From assembly GCA_021160245.1 (NCBI GenBank), contig JAGHCW010000198.1:1-15792 (forward strand): a stretch of DNA of 15,792 bases, read 5' to 3'. Positions 1 to 7,833 of this stretch are shown here, piece after piece (within the stretch, counting starts at the first letter, position 1; each line of letters opens with the position of its first letter). Source of the DNA: a bacterium (GTDB lineage: Bacteria; B130-G9). The translations under genes and the position numbers were made by a program. The notes under the pieces are model-generated. The model searched no databases and was not told where the DNA came from. It saw only the letters and a program-made list of their open reading frames with translations.

Positions 1-1041
1 CTGCACCTGCTTCCCTTGAATATCTTCAGCGAATTGCTTGTATCGAGGCACTGCATTGCTGGAGAAGAAGATTATTTCGTCGGCCAGTGCTTCATCGATT
101 CGCTCTTGAGTCCAAATCCAATGTCTGCCCTTTGGTGGTGACAGAAGCCCCTGGTTACCAAAGCGCCTTGGTTCGCCCTGACCTGCAGCGTTCATTGAAA
201 CGGATTTGAATCGTCTGCCGGTAGCCGCGTCGAGATGTGGATATTCTTGCGCTGTCTCCTCGTCTGTTCTCGGGATGAATATTTTATTGTATGACCATCG
301 ATTGGATTTAGAGAACCAGAAGATCGTATCCGTGATGATGCCAAAGCGATTGCCGTCGTTATGACTGTAAGATCGTCGCCAAGTAATCTCGTTGCGAATA
401 CCATCCAGTCCGAATATCTCTCCTAGAATGACACGGATATAAGCGTTCACCCGCCAATCACAATGCACATAAATGCTGCCATCCTCCGCCAGCAAATCGC
501 GCATTAGGACGAGGCGCTCGTAGATCATTGCGATGAAGGAGTCGGCGCCTTTGCCCCATGTGTCGCGGTAGGCGATCTCTTCCATTATGTTTGGCTTTTT
601 GGTGAACGTGTCGCCGCCGATCTCGATGTCCATGGAAAAGTCCGCGCCCACGTCAAAGGGCGGGTCAATGTAGATCAGCTTGAGGCCACCCTGCGCCTCG
701 ATCTCCTGGCGCAGCGGGCCGTTCTTCAAACTGGAGAGGATGAGCTTGTTATCGCCCCAAATCAGCTTGTTCGTCCAGCCCTTGAGTTGGCGGCCGCGGT
801 CGTCCAAGAGGCCCAATTGCAGAGCAGTGTCAGCGGGCTTCTCGGCGCGCGGCTCATCGACCTGTTCGATGACCTGAAATGGCAGGACGACGCTCGTAAC
901 CTCGCTGGTCTTGCCGTTCCAGACCAGTTCCACCTCACGCTTGTCAGCAAACAGCAGGAAGCGATACTTATCCGGCAGCGGCTTATCCGCCTCGATATAG
1001 CGGATGACTTCCTGTCTTTCCTGATCGGTCAGTCGCGGCAT
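1..1041 (-). CDS. DNA methyltransferase, type III Mod-like (partial, C-terminus outside window)
   Basis: The frame is open from an ATG at 1041 to base 1, giving 347 codons with no stop, so the C-terminus lies beyond the window. The start is well supported: GGAGGA lies 5 nt upstream (+ strand 1047-1052). The N-terminus (MPRLTDQERQEVIRYIE, then KYRFLLFADKREVELVWNG) is an accessory segment seen ahead of the catalytic domain in Mod-like enzymes. Next come IWGDNKLIL (about 108-116) and the catalytic motif IV at 126-129, DPPF inside LIYIDPPFDVGADFS. A later segment, EDGSIYVHCDW, is typical of beta-class amino-methyltransferases. The enzyme should transfer a methyl group from SAM to an adenine N6 or cytosine N4 in a specific DNA sequence. 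Whether it pairs with a type III restriction subunit or is an orphan cannot be seen, because the downstream gene is outside the window. It follows the radical SAM gene after a 111-bp gap and has its own strong RBS. Confidence 0.9.
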   Translation of the reverse strand, partial: MPRLTDQERQEVIRYIEADKPLPDKYRFLLFADKREVELVWNGKTSEVTSVVLPFQVIEQVDEPRAEKPADTALQLGLLDDRGRQLKGWTNKLIWGDNKLILSSLKNGPLRQEIEAQGGLKLIYIDPPFDVGADFSMDIEIGGDTFTKKPNIMEEIAYRDTWGKGADSFIAMIYERLVLMRDLLAEDGSIYVHCDWRVNAYIRVILGEIFGLDGIRNEITWRRSYSHNDGNRFGIITDTIFWFSKSNRWSYNKIFIPRTDEETAQEYPHLDAATGRRFKSVSMNAAGQGEPRRFGNQGLLSPPKGRHWIWTQERIDEALADEIIFFSSNAVPRYKQFAEDIQGKQVQ

Positions 1042-1152
1042 CGGCGTCCTCCAGAGTTCTCAGCTTTTAGGCCCGGCGTCCATCCTTTATTCCAGCAATT
1101 GTAAGAATACCGTTACTCAGATAATTTTACAGTGCCATTTGTGCCGCATCTC

Positions 1153-2547
1153 TCAGCGCCTCGCTTTGCGGAGGACGGAGCGGATGCGGCCGGCGAGGCG
1201 ATCGGGTTGGCTGATTGCTTTTAGCGCCCACGAGGCGAGGCGCTTTGGTGAGCGGAGTTTGTGCGATAGGTTCAGCCGTTCGATGCGACTCTCATATTCT
1301 CTGAGGTCGTCGAACGTTAGGTTCTTGAGTTTGACATTCGTGCCGCCTCGGGCCTTGCTTTTTACGTTATCAAACTCGTCCGGGTCGGACATCTCGGCGA
1401 GGCAGCCTGCTTCGACTATTGCTCGATACATATCGGTCTCAGGCAGCGCGGAGCAGAAATAGACATAGATGTCATCTGGCTTTGCGCGCCTCATCAAATC
1501 ATAGGTCGCCTGAAGCTCCTCTTTTGTCTCATCGGGTGCGCCTAATATCACGTTGGCGGTGGCCTGAATGCCGGCCTTCCTGCACCACCGGAAGGCGTCC
1601 TCAACCTGCGACGGCGTGATGCCCTTTTTATAGAAATCTAGTACCCTTTGCGAGCCAGCCTCGACCCCAAAGCTGATGACTTTGCAGCCACAGCGCTTCA
1701 TCGTGGCTAAGAGTTGTGGGTTTATCGTATCGACCCTCGCGCTGCAATGCCATTTGGGGGAGAGTCGCTTTGATGCGAGGATATTCCCCAGCTCCTCGAA
1801 CCAAGAGATGCCAAGTAGCGACATTGTGTCGTCCTTGAAAAAGATGCCGACGCTTGGGCCGAAGCGCCCGATGACCTCCTCGATTTCCGACGCGACATTC
1901 GAAGCAGAGCGCTTCCTGAGCTTGCCGAAGAGTTTATCGAGCGTTGGCTTGCAGAAACTGCACTTGAATGGGCAGCCGCGCGTTGCGATCATCCCGACCT
2001 GATTAAGCCCGCCTTGACGCTCATATCTGGCGTAGTCGATCAGGTCTCTTGCGGGAAACGGCAGAGCGTCGAGGTTCTTGATAAATGGCGACGCGGGTGC
2101 TTTATGCAGTTTCCCGTTCTTGAGGCAAGCTGTGCCGTTCGTGTCGATTTGGGTTCCTGAGGCGAGATGCTCGATGAACTCCACAAACGCCCGTTCGCCC
2201 TCGCCGATGAGAGCATAATCGAAACCCGCTCGCAGAACCTCTTCAGGCAGAATTGTAGCGTGAACGCCTCCTGCAACAACAATGGCGTCCTTCGTAACTG
2301 ATCTGACGAATTTCAGGACGCGCTTTGCCCGCCCAAAGAGCGGCGATGTGAAACCGAACGCGATTATATCCGCATCCGCAAACTCGCCTTCAAATGGGTC
2401 AAGGTACGCCTCAAATGTCAGGTCAATGACGCCGACGTCGTGGCCCGCGGCGCGAAGGCTGGAGGCCACGTACAGTATCCCCAACGGCTCCTCGTCGAGT
2501 ATTCCGCCCTGGTAGTCGAATCTCGGATATACGAGCGTGATCTTCAT
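1153..2547 (-). CDS. B12-binding-type radical SAM enzyme (BchE/HpnP-like architecture)
   Basis: The gene encodes 464 aa. Residues 1-130 or so form a Rossmann-like cobalamin-binding-type domain (KITLVYPRF at the start, VVAGGVHATILPEE near 90-103, IGEGE near 114-118). The cobalt-coordinating DxHxxG motif is absent, as in many members of this group. The radical SAM domain has the CxxxCxxC cluster motif as RGCPFKCSFC (Cys192, 196, 199), then the FGVEAGSQRVL strand/loop near 293-303 that contacts SAM. The C-terminal 80 residues are basic (LRSPKRLASWALK, ending RSVLRKARR), as in family members acting on lipids, isoprenoids or peptides. It should cleave SAM reductively using a [4Fe-4S] cluster, possibly with methylcobalamin as methyl donor; the substrate is unknown. 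Its ATG overlaps the TGA of the small ORF upstream (ATGA), so translation is probably coupled. No strong Shine-Dalgarno sequence is seen. It is probably the last gene of the cluster. Confidence 0.9.
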   Translation of the reverse strand: MKITLVYPRFDYQGGILDEEPLGILYVASSLRAAGHDVGVIDLTFEAYLDPFEGEFADADIIAFGFTSPLFGRAKRVLKFVRSVTKDAIVVAGGVHATILPEEVLRAGFDYALIGEGERAFVEFIEHLASGTQIDTNGTACLKNGKLHKAPASPFIKNLDALPFPARDLIDYARYERQGGLNQVGMIATRGCPFKCSFCKPTLDKLFGKLRKRSASNVASEIEEVIGRFGPSVGIFFKDDTMSLLGISWFEELGNILASKRLSPKWHCSARVDTINPQLLATMKRCGCKVISFGVEAGSQRVLDFYKKGITPSQVEDAFRWCRKAGIQATANVILGAPDETKEELQATYDLMRRAKPDDIYVYFCSALPETDMYRAIVEAGCLAEMSDPDEFDNVKSKARGGTNVKLKNLTFDDLREYESRIERLNLSHKLRSPKRLASWALKAISQPDRLAGRIRSVLRKARR

Positions 2548-2729
2548 CGAATTTTGCCGCTATCTATGTAGCGCCTCGCGCAAATGATGATCCCGATAGT
2601 CTTAATCATGAGCTGGATATTAGGCGACTTGGGGATCATCCGCAAGGGCACACATGCCCGAATTATCTGACTGGGGCTTGCCAAGAGAAATCTGGGGAGC
2701 AACTTCCGTTGATCGAAGATGTTGTCCAA
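2544..2729 (-). CDS. small basic ORF coupled to the downstream radical SAM gene; possible gene remnant
   Basis: A 61-codon frame starts at a TTG, or can be read from a stop at 2754-2756, and ends in a TGA that overlaps the ATG of the radical SAM gene. The product is basic and partly hydrophobic (LLPRFLLASPSQIIRA, then IQLMIKTIGIIICARRYI). I do not recognise it. Its character resembles the basic, helical tail found at the C-terminus of many radical SAM proteins. It could therefore be the surviving 3' end of a decayed third radical SAM gene. Alternatively it is a genuine small protein, or even a peptide substrate, translated just ahead of the enzyme. No Shine-Dalgarno sequence precedes the TTG, and the frame is closed by two stops upstream (2754-2756 and 2772-2774). 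The 4-base overlap is the best argument that it is translated. Confidence 0.4.
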   Translation of the reverse strand: MDNIFDQRKLLPRFLLASPSQIIRACVPLRMIPKSPNIQLMIKTIGIIICARRYIDSGKIR

Positions 2730-2808
2730 TAGGTCGGTCTTTCGACGGAGATGTTACAAACTGTTTAGCGTTCAGTTACGGCGAAGCAAGCAGATTCTGG
2801 TCGGCTTT

Positions 2809-3078
2809 CTAAGACTCCGGCCCATCCGGTTCATCCCATCCATTGACGCAACCAACCACTCCCACAACGATGATCATTCCTCCGACAGTGATGGCGATCA
2901 CACCACCAGTACGACCCAAATTTTGACCGAGTCTGCTCAGGATATACCATGTCGTCTGTGCCCGAATCCGCCTAACATTCTGTGATTGTGGTGTCTTTTC
3001 GACGGTTCGCGTTGCGCCGAATAGACCGACAAGGATCAGGATTATCCCCATCCAAATCATCAGTTTGAAGACGTTCAT
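2809..3078 (-). CDS. small two-helix membrane protein, unknown function
   Basis: The gene encodes 89 aa with an ATG preceded by GGGAG at a 6-nt spacing (+ strand 3085-3089), which supports the start. Residues about 5-21 form a hydrophobic helix (MIWMGIILILVGLFG). A basic, polar stretch follows (residues 24-56, with VRRIRAQ and SRLGQNLGR). A second hydrophobic helix spans about 59-80 (VIAITVGGMIIVVGVVGCV), and the tail is acidic (WDEPDGPES). By the positive-inside rule the basic loop should be cytoplasmic, placing both ends outside. The N-terminus is vaguely like DUF2905-type small membrane proteins, but the rest does not fit. No function can be assigned. It lies 57 bp after the CinA-type gene and about 80 bp before the small basic ORF, inside the radical SAM cluster. 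Confidence 0.75.
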   Translation of the reverse strand: MNVFKLMIWMGIILILVGLFGATRTVEKTPQSQNVRRIRAQTTWYILSRLGQNLGRTGGVIAITVGGMIIVVGVVGCVNGWDEPDGPES

Positions 3079-3135
3079 TACAATCTCCCGGTGAATCAGA
3101 TGCGCAAGCCGCGACTCAATTCACAATTATCTTTC

Positions 3136-3627
3136 TTAGCTCAGCAGAAGGCTCAGCGATTCGAATGCGCCGTGAAACTTGACCGCCAGCCGAGGCGCCT
3201 CGTAATGGAATCGGTGAGATTCTGTCGATGTTGCGGTCGAGATGGCGATGAAGAATGTCCCTGGAGGGAGAGTATCGCCCTCGGATGCGGGCCCTGCAAA
3301 GCCTGTTGTCCCAAGGCCGATGTCAGAGCGACAGAGCTCGCGGACCTTCGCGGCCATGATCTTAGCAACCTCTGCGCTTGCAACGCCATATCTGTCGATG
3401 AGTTCATGAGGCACTCCGAGCAGCTCGATCTTCGCGCTTGGGTTATAGACACAGAGGCCGGCGATGAAGAACTTCGAGCTACCGGGGACGTTTGTCAGAA
3501 CGTGCGAAACAAGTCCTCCGGTGAAGGATTCTGCGACTGCAAGCGTCAAGTTCCGTTTCGTCATGAGGTCCGCCACATCATGTGCCAGCCGCTCAGATTC
3601 TGCCCTTAGCTCGGCAATATCAGACAC
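3136..3627 (-). CDS. pncC: CinA C-terminal-domain amidohydrolase (nicotinamide-nucleotide amidase type)
   Basis: A stand-alone CinA C-terminal domain. I chose the GTG at 3627, which overlaps the end of the upstream radical SAM gene by 8 bases and has a purine-rich GGGAAGAAG stretch upstream. It gives 163 aa, the usual length for PncC (about 165 aa). A longer ATG frame from 3684 would add 19 residues unlike the family. Family motifs appear in order: VAESFTGGLVSHVLTNVPGS (31-50), with the nucleophile Ser34 in the usual AESxTGG; GLCVYNPSAKIELLGVP (57-73), with the Tyr and Lys of the Ser/Tyr/Lys active site; then GVASAEVAKIMA; TTGFAGP (107-113); and PGTFFIAI (122-129). The usual Cys after the nucleophilic Ser is Phe here. 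Characterised members deamidate nicotinamide mononucleotide to nicotinic acid mononucleotide, recycling pyridine nucleotides. Why it sits between radical SAM and membrane genes is unclear. Confidence 0.9.
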   Translation of the reverse strand: MSDIAELRAESERLAHDVADLMTKRNLTLAVAESFTGGLVSHVLTNVPGSSKFFIAGLCVYNPSAKIELLGVPHELIDRYGVASAEVAKIMAAKVRELCRSDIGLGTTGFAGPASEGDTLPPGTFFIAISTATSTESHRFHYEAPRLAVKFHGAFESLSLLLS

Positions 3628-4966
3628 CGCTCTTCTTCCCAAGCATCCGTCTGATGGCCCTTTTTGCGCCATAGATAATGCCAAAGACCTTCCCGAGCAG
3701 TCGGGTTCGCTTGTTCATGTAAAAGAGCCGCCTCAAGCCCGATTGCGTCTTGGGCAGCGTCGTCTCGTTCGGAGAGAGCATGCCCTCCTCGACTGCGGTC
3801 TTGTGTATCTCGGCATGAGGTTCGATGCGGATGTAACTGGCGAATACACGACATCTGGAGCGAAGCTTGAGCTTTGCGCTCACGAAGAACTTGAGCAGCT
3901 TGAAGAAGTCCGAGAGCCGCTCCCCGGGCGGGCTTATGAAAAAGTTGTACGAAACTCTAGCGCGAGGATCGCGACTCGCCATCTCAAATGTTTTCTCTAT
4001 ATCTCTTCGCCTCGAGACCTTTCCCATGCGTTTTAGAACGTGATCGGCAAAAGCGTCTGGAGAAAAGGCGAACTCAACGCAGCCCGCCTCGACCGCAAGC
4101 TCCCACTGCTCCTTCGAAAGATTACGCTCTGCAAACCAGGCGATCCAATCGACCTTGTCGCCCAGGCCCCGGCGGATAATCTCGCTGCAGACCGCCTCGC
4201 AGTGGGACGATGGGATATTGAAGACGGGGTCAATGAACTGGAACGTCTTGAGGCCGTGCTGCTCGATGAGCATTTGGACTTCATCAACTATTCTCTCAGG
4301 TAGCCTGCACCGCACTCTTGAGCCATTCAGGAAGGGATAGACGCAGTATATGCAATGTTGGGCACAACCCCTACTGCTCTCGACGCCCACGTTAAACGGC
4401 GCCCTCAAGTACGGCTTGGGGTCAACGATATAAGGTTCAGCGTCCGGATACTCCGCCAGATCGAAGAGCTCGCCTCGGCCGGCGTTTTTTATCTTGCCAT
4501 TCGCTCGATAGAGCAGGCCGCCAACTTCTTCCGGGCGGCTCAGACTCGAAGATAGCGAGCGGAAAACATACTCGCCCTCGGACACGATGCCAAAATCGAG
4601 CTGGGGAACCCGCTCCATGATCTCTTCTGCGTAGATCGAAAATCCAGGCCCCCCGATCACGAGGCATGTTCCCGGACACTTGGCCTTGATGGCCTCGGCC
4701 GTTCGGGGAGTCTCAAGGAAATAGTAGAAGCGGTCGCGGAATTGGGTAGTATCGACATTGCGTAGGGAGATGCCGACCATCTCCGGGCTCTGCGTTGAAA
4801 GGGCTTGGTCAAGCGCGTCGTAAGGCCGCTCTTGAAGGTTCATATCCAGCACTTCGATCTCGTGCTCAGTGGACTTTCTCATGAATCTACCGAGCGCGTT
4901 CAAGCCTGCCGGGAATACGGGTGGCTCAAGACGTCCGAGATAGGCCTGAACAAGTAGTATCCTCAA
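3620..4966 (-). CDS. B12-binding-type radical SAM enzyme
   Basis: The gene encodes 448 aa. The start is a TTG whose last two bases overlap the TGA of the VanZ-like gene (TTGA), a coupled junction. The N-terminal domain (MRILLVQAYLGRLEPPVFPAGLNALG, continuing to LVIGGPGFSIYAEEI near 102-116 and VSEGEYVF near 128-135) has the B12-binding-type Rossmann pattern without the DxHxxG cobalt-ligand motif. The radical SAM cluster motif is SRGCAQHCIYC, with Cys201, 205 and 208. The SAM-contact region, normally GIESG-like, reads VEFAFSPDAF near 297-306 and is followed by LKRMGKVSRRRDIEKTF, the usual MGK(x)n(D/E)I segment. The C-terminal tail is very basic (YMNKRTRLLGK, GAKRAIRRMLGKKSG). The substrate is unknown. 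It differs markedly from the other radical SAM protein in this cluster, so the two are unlikely to be recent duplicates and may act on successive steps. Confidence 0.9.
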   Translation of the reverse strand: MRILLVQAYLGRLEPPVFPAGLNALGRFMRKSTEHEIEVLDMNLQERPYDALDQALSTQSPEMVGISLRNVDTTQFRDRFYYFLETPRTAEAIKAKCPGTCLVIGGPGFSIYAEEIMERVPQLDFGIVSEGEYVFRSLSSSLSRPEEVGGLLYRANGKIKNAGRGELFDLAEYPDAEPYIVDPKPYLRAPFNVGVESSRGCAQHCIYCVYPFLNGSRVRCRLPERIVDEVQMLIEQHGLKTFQFIDPVFNIPSSHCEAVCSEIIRRGLGDKVDWIAWFAERNLSKEQWELAVEAGCVEFAFSPDAFADHVLKRMGKVSRRRDIEKTFEMASRDPRARVSYNFFISPPGERLSDFFKLLKFFVSAKLKLRSRCRVFASYIRIEPHAEIHKTAVEEGMLSPNETTLPKTQSGLRRLFYMNKRTRLLGKVFGIIYGAKRAIRRMLGKKSGV

Positions 4967-5382
4967 TATTTCCGCCTCGCCCGCGTGCTTCGGATGCGTC
5001 GAAAAGTGAAGATTATGGCTTGCGCCAGAGCCGCCCCGACAACATCCGCGCCGATGTCCCTGAAACTGGCGTCTCGACCTTTGACGAAGTATTGGTGGAA
5101 CTCGTCCGTCGCGGCGAACGCAAGGCAGAATATGACCGCCATCAGCCCGGCCATGATTGGGCCATAAGAGAGCGGCCTTTGTCTGAACGCGATGTGAGCG
5201 AGCAAGCCCATCAAAAAATACTCGATCGCGTGCAACACGTAGTCTGGGAGGCGATTCAGTTCACTAGGGACGCTCGACATGGCCGAGGCAATAAAGACTA
5301 GTAGGCAATAGAAAGCGAGTGATCCCCAGATTAGACCGGGGCGAGGCGAGATTCTCATATATGTATCCCAATCATTGTGCAT
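4963..5382 (-). CDS. VanZ-like integral membrane protein
   Basis: The gene encodes 139 aa with four predicted membrane helices (about 16-36, 47-66, 73-91 and 109-128) and a basic C-terminus (FRRIRSTRARRKY). VanZ-family hallmarks are clear: DYVLHAIEYFLMGLLAH near 47-63, then ATDEFHQYFVKGRDASFRDIGADVVGAAL near 91-119, with the conserved DE(x)HQ, GR(x)(x)(x)(x)D(x) and D(x)(x)(x)N/G elements. VanZ proteins are associated with low-level teicoplanin resistance in enterococci, but most bacterial homologues have no assigned biochemical role and probably act at the envelope. An ATG at 5358 (MRISPRP) would remove eight residues and is an alternative start; neither has a good Shine-Dalgarno sequence. 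It is the first gene of the cluster, with a candidate promoter about 45 bp upstream. Confidence 0.88.
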   Translation of the reverse strand: MHNDWDTYMRISPRPGLIWGSLAFYCLLVFIASAMSSVPSELNRLPDYVLHAIEYFLMGLLAHIAFRQRPLSYGPIMAGLMAVIFCLAFAATDEFHQYFVKGRDASFRDIGADVVGAALAQAIIFTFRRIRSTRARRKY

Positions 5383-5427
5383 AGCGGACAGTCTGGCTTC
5401 AACCTGATTCTTCTAGCTCCTTAAGAT

Positions 5428-5455
5428 ACTATACGCAGCCGGCGCCTCTGGGCAA
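5428..5455 (-). promoter_or_regulatory. candidate sigma70-type promoter for the VanZ/radical SAM cluster
   Basis: On the minus strand, TTGCCC (+ 5450-5455) is followed after 16 bp by TATAGT (+ 5428-5433). These match the -35 and -10 consensus at four and five of six positions. Transcription would start near 5420, about 40 nt upstream of the VanZ-like ATG. The assignment rests on sequence matching by eye only. Confidence 0.4.
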
Positions 5456-5509
5456 GCCCTCGATTGGTGCGAATTGGCAGGCGGCAGATATGCGCACGCG
5501 CTGTTCTGA

Positions 5510-7636
5510 TTACGGCCTACTGCCCCGGTCCGATTGGTGTGGAGGTGGCATCCCCGGACCTATGAGCCGGCGTCCATAGATCTCAGCGCGGCCGAATGAC
5601 GCTGCAATTCGCCACTTGGGGGAATGACGAATGGTCTCGACCGTCGGATCGGGCCTGCTATTGCCACGGGGTCTGCTGCCAAGGAAGACGTAGGCCGGCG
5701 TCGCGCCCTCATTTCCTCTGTGAAGTTCGTCAAAATAGAAGGGGTTGGAAGCGGGGTATAAGATACTTCTCTCGCAGATGGCGGGTATCCAAAGGCCGCT
5801 GTAGTCGTGTTCGGGGACATTCAAGATTATCTCAGCCCGACTCGTATTCTGTTTGATCCATTCAAACGCGCGCATGTCGTCCTGCGAAACGGAGCTCTGA
5901 GACGAGAAATTTACAGTGTAAAATTGATTGTAATAATCCCAGCATAGGCCGGCCACAAGGACCACTGCCATCCCGACCACAGAGAGGCCGACCGCTGCGA
6001 CGGCGAGCTTGCGCTTCCGCGCAAAAGACCATAACTGAAACAACAGTAAGGCGAAGACTAGCGGAAGAACATGTCGAAAACGAAGCGCGCCTAGCCATTG
6101 AGTGTCAAGCAATTTAGAAGCCACGCGTAGTGAAACAACAATAACCGCAAGAAATGCGCAGGCCAGCGGCAACACTCTAGAGACCCGGTATCGAACGAGC
6201 GCTTTGGAGGATTGCGCCAATCCTAGCTTGCTCTTAGCTGTAAAATCCATCAGTTTATCGACGAGACCGGCGCAGATCACGGACATCGGGGCTAGCAGCA
6301 TCATGGCCATTCGTTCTGGATACAGAGCATAAGAAAACGGCAGTATCCAATACTGCGAGTTCACGACCAGGCCGATTGGAACCAGGGAGGACAGGAATAC
6401 CGACAATCGCATCTTCCAGCTGAGCGTCGAGATGAACATACCCAAAAGGATGATATACACAAAAGGGTTCTTAAACGTAAAACGTATGTATAGGGGGATA
6501 GTCCGGAGGCTGTCTTGGATGGTCCCGTTCCAGGAATGCCCCTCGTCCCTTTGCCACGATTTGCACCACTGGACCTCCCCCTCGCTCACTTCCGGCGAAA
6601 ACCCAGCGAGGAATGGCCCGACCAATAGAAGCGCGATTAAAGAGACCAGAAAGCCTCTCCCGGCATAGGCTTTGAGACGGCCGAGTCTGCTTGTGGCCAC
6701 GGCGTACAATGAGAAGCACAGGCAAAAAGCAACCAAGAAATAGGTTGCCCCCAGAAATGGGATCGAATGAGTGAGCAATGCGGCGCCCCATAAGGAGGAC
6801 TGAACTAGAAGCCCCAGAAAGCTGTGGTCACGGCTTAAACGAAAGAACGGCCCAAGTGCGGCTAGAATGAAGGCAAATGACAGCACTGTGGGATTGCCAC
6901 CTCCCTCACTGTAAATCTGAGGCGAGGCGGCAAGGAAGGTTGCAAGGGCCGCGGTACAAAGAGAGACGGCCGGGTTAAACCACACTCGAAGGAGCAGAAA
7001 CAGTCCAAAAGCCAGAAGAATGTACGTAAGACAAGTCCATAACATGGCACTGGTTTGAACTTCCAGCTCGGAAGTCAATGATGTGCAAGCGATGAGCACG
7101 GAGAAGCCTATCGGGTATTCGCCAAAAGAATCGATGGGAAGAAGCGGTCTATGAGTTCTCGGTATCGAATCGCTGTCGATTATGAGCCTAGCGTTGTAAG
7201 CATGCATGCTCATGTCGGGCCCTGGTGGCACGATCGCATTGACGGTCGGCAAGAGCCGGGCCAAGACGATTACAGCGGTCACAACTGCCAGCAGGAGCCA
7301 TGTTTCTTTGCCGAGACCCCTGGTCGGCCGGCGAGGCAGTCCTTTGTTGCCTCTCACTCCCAGGAAAACCAAAAGTCCGGCAAGAGCAAGAACTACTACC
7401 CAAATCAGAGATGACAGCGAGATCGGGATGTATCTTGTGAGCCAGGGCAGAAATGTCCAGCAGCTTATGCCGAAGAAGATGCAGTATATCGCTCTGGTGA
7501 AGAGATCGAGCGCTCTGAAGCCGCCCAAAATCCAGAGCAACGTCGCTGGCAGAGCGAACATTCCGACCGCCGGGAACGCAACTAACAAGGCGATAAGCAG
7601 AAGCCATACTACTGCAGTGGTGCGATTGGTGTTCAC
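5510..7636 (-). CDS. large polytopic membrane protein, glycosyltransferase-C / DUF6541-like
   Basis: The gene encodes 708 aa from a GTG at 7636, with a G-rich stretch (GGGGGGGA) about 6 nt upstream as a possible RBS. There are a dozen or more hydrophobic segments, from WLLLIALLVAFPAVGMFAL (11-29) through the 520-570 region, and then a soluble C-terminal domain from about 585 (DDMRAFEWIKQNT, ILNVPEHDYSGLW). This plan, with an acidic motif in the first large extracytoplasmic loop (PPGPDMSMHAYNA, Asp141 and His145) followed by GEYPIGFSVLIA near 172-183 and a C-terminal periplasmic domain, is that of GT-C glycosyltransferases and DUF6541 proteins. These use polyprenyl-phosphate sugars as donors. 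Donor and acceptor cannot be inferred. It lies downstream of tRNA-Leu and 127 bp upstream of the VanZ-like gene, perhaps with its own transcript. The word CGAGGC, common elsewhere, is almost absent here. Confidence 0.75.
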   Translation of the reverse strand: MNTNRTTAVVWLLLIALLVAFPAVGMFALPATLLWILGGFRALDLFTRAIYCIFFGISCWTFLPWLTRYIPISLSSLIWVVVLALAGLLVFLGVRGNKGLPRRPTRGLGKETWLLLAVVTAVIVLARLLPTVNAIVPPGPDMSMHAYNARLIIDSDSIPRTHRPLLPIDSFGEYPIGFSVLIACTSLTSELEVQTSAMLWTCLTYILLAFGLFLLLRVWFNPAVSLCTAALATFLAASPQIYSEGGGNPTVLSFAFILAALGPFFRLSRDHSFLGLLVQSSLWGAALLTHSIPFLGATYFLVAFCLCFSLYAVATSRLGRLKAYAGRGFLVSLIALLLVGPFLAGFSPEVSEGEVQWCKSWQRDEGHSWNGTIQDSLRTIPLYIRFTFKNPFVYIILLGMFISTLSWKMRLSVFLSSLVPIGLVVNSQYWILPFSYALYPERMAMMLLAPMSVICAGLVDKLMDFTAKSKLGLAQSSKALVRYRVSRVLPLACAFLAVIVVSLRVASKLLDTQWLGALRFRHVLPLVFALLLFQLWSFARKRKLAVAAVGLSVVGMAVVLVAGLCWDYYNQFYTVNFSSQSSVSQDDMRAFEWIKQNTSRAEIILNVPEHDYSGLWIPAICERSILYPASNPFYFDELHRGNEGATPAYVFLGSRPRGNSRPDPTVETIRHSPKWRIAASFGRAEIYGRRLIGPGMPPPHQSDRGSRP

Positions 7637-7694
7637 TGCCGGTCCCCCCCAATTCTCACGCTGCCGACAAGTCGCCGCATTCCAGTGAGTTAAA

Positions 7695-7783
<89 letters not shown>

Positions 7784-7798
7784 ATTAGGCTGAATAGC

Positions 7799-7828
7799 AT
7801 TACTTTCGAATGTTCGCGACTACGTCAA
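7799..7828 (-). promoter_or_regulatory. candidate promoter of tRNA-Leu
   Basis: On the minus strand, TTGACG (+ 7823-7828, five of six to the -35 consensus) is followed after 18 bp by AGTAAT (+ 7799-7804, four of six to the -10). This places the start of transcription about 8 nt ahead of the mature tRNA 5' end, a common arrangement for tRNA genes. The -10 is weak. Confidence 0.4.
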
Positions 7829-7833
7829 AACAA

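Noticed and set aside
3136-3609. Long plus-strand frames antisense to the CinA-type gene and radical SAM gene (for example 3091-3609 and 3464-4036)
   Set aside because: The minus-strand products carry clear family motifs through these positions; the opposite frames have none.
3628-3684. Longer start for the CinA-type gene at ATG 3684
   Set aside because: The extra 19 residues (MALSMAQKGPSDG and following) are unlike the family and lie wholly within the upstream gene. The GTG at 3627 gives the normal family length and a short coupled overlap.
7188-7688. Long frames on both strands within the 5' part of the GT-C-like gene (7188-7652 minus, 7206-7688 plus)
   Set aside because: Out of frame with, or antisense to, the polytopic protein, whose hydrophobic pattern is continuous here.
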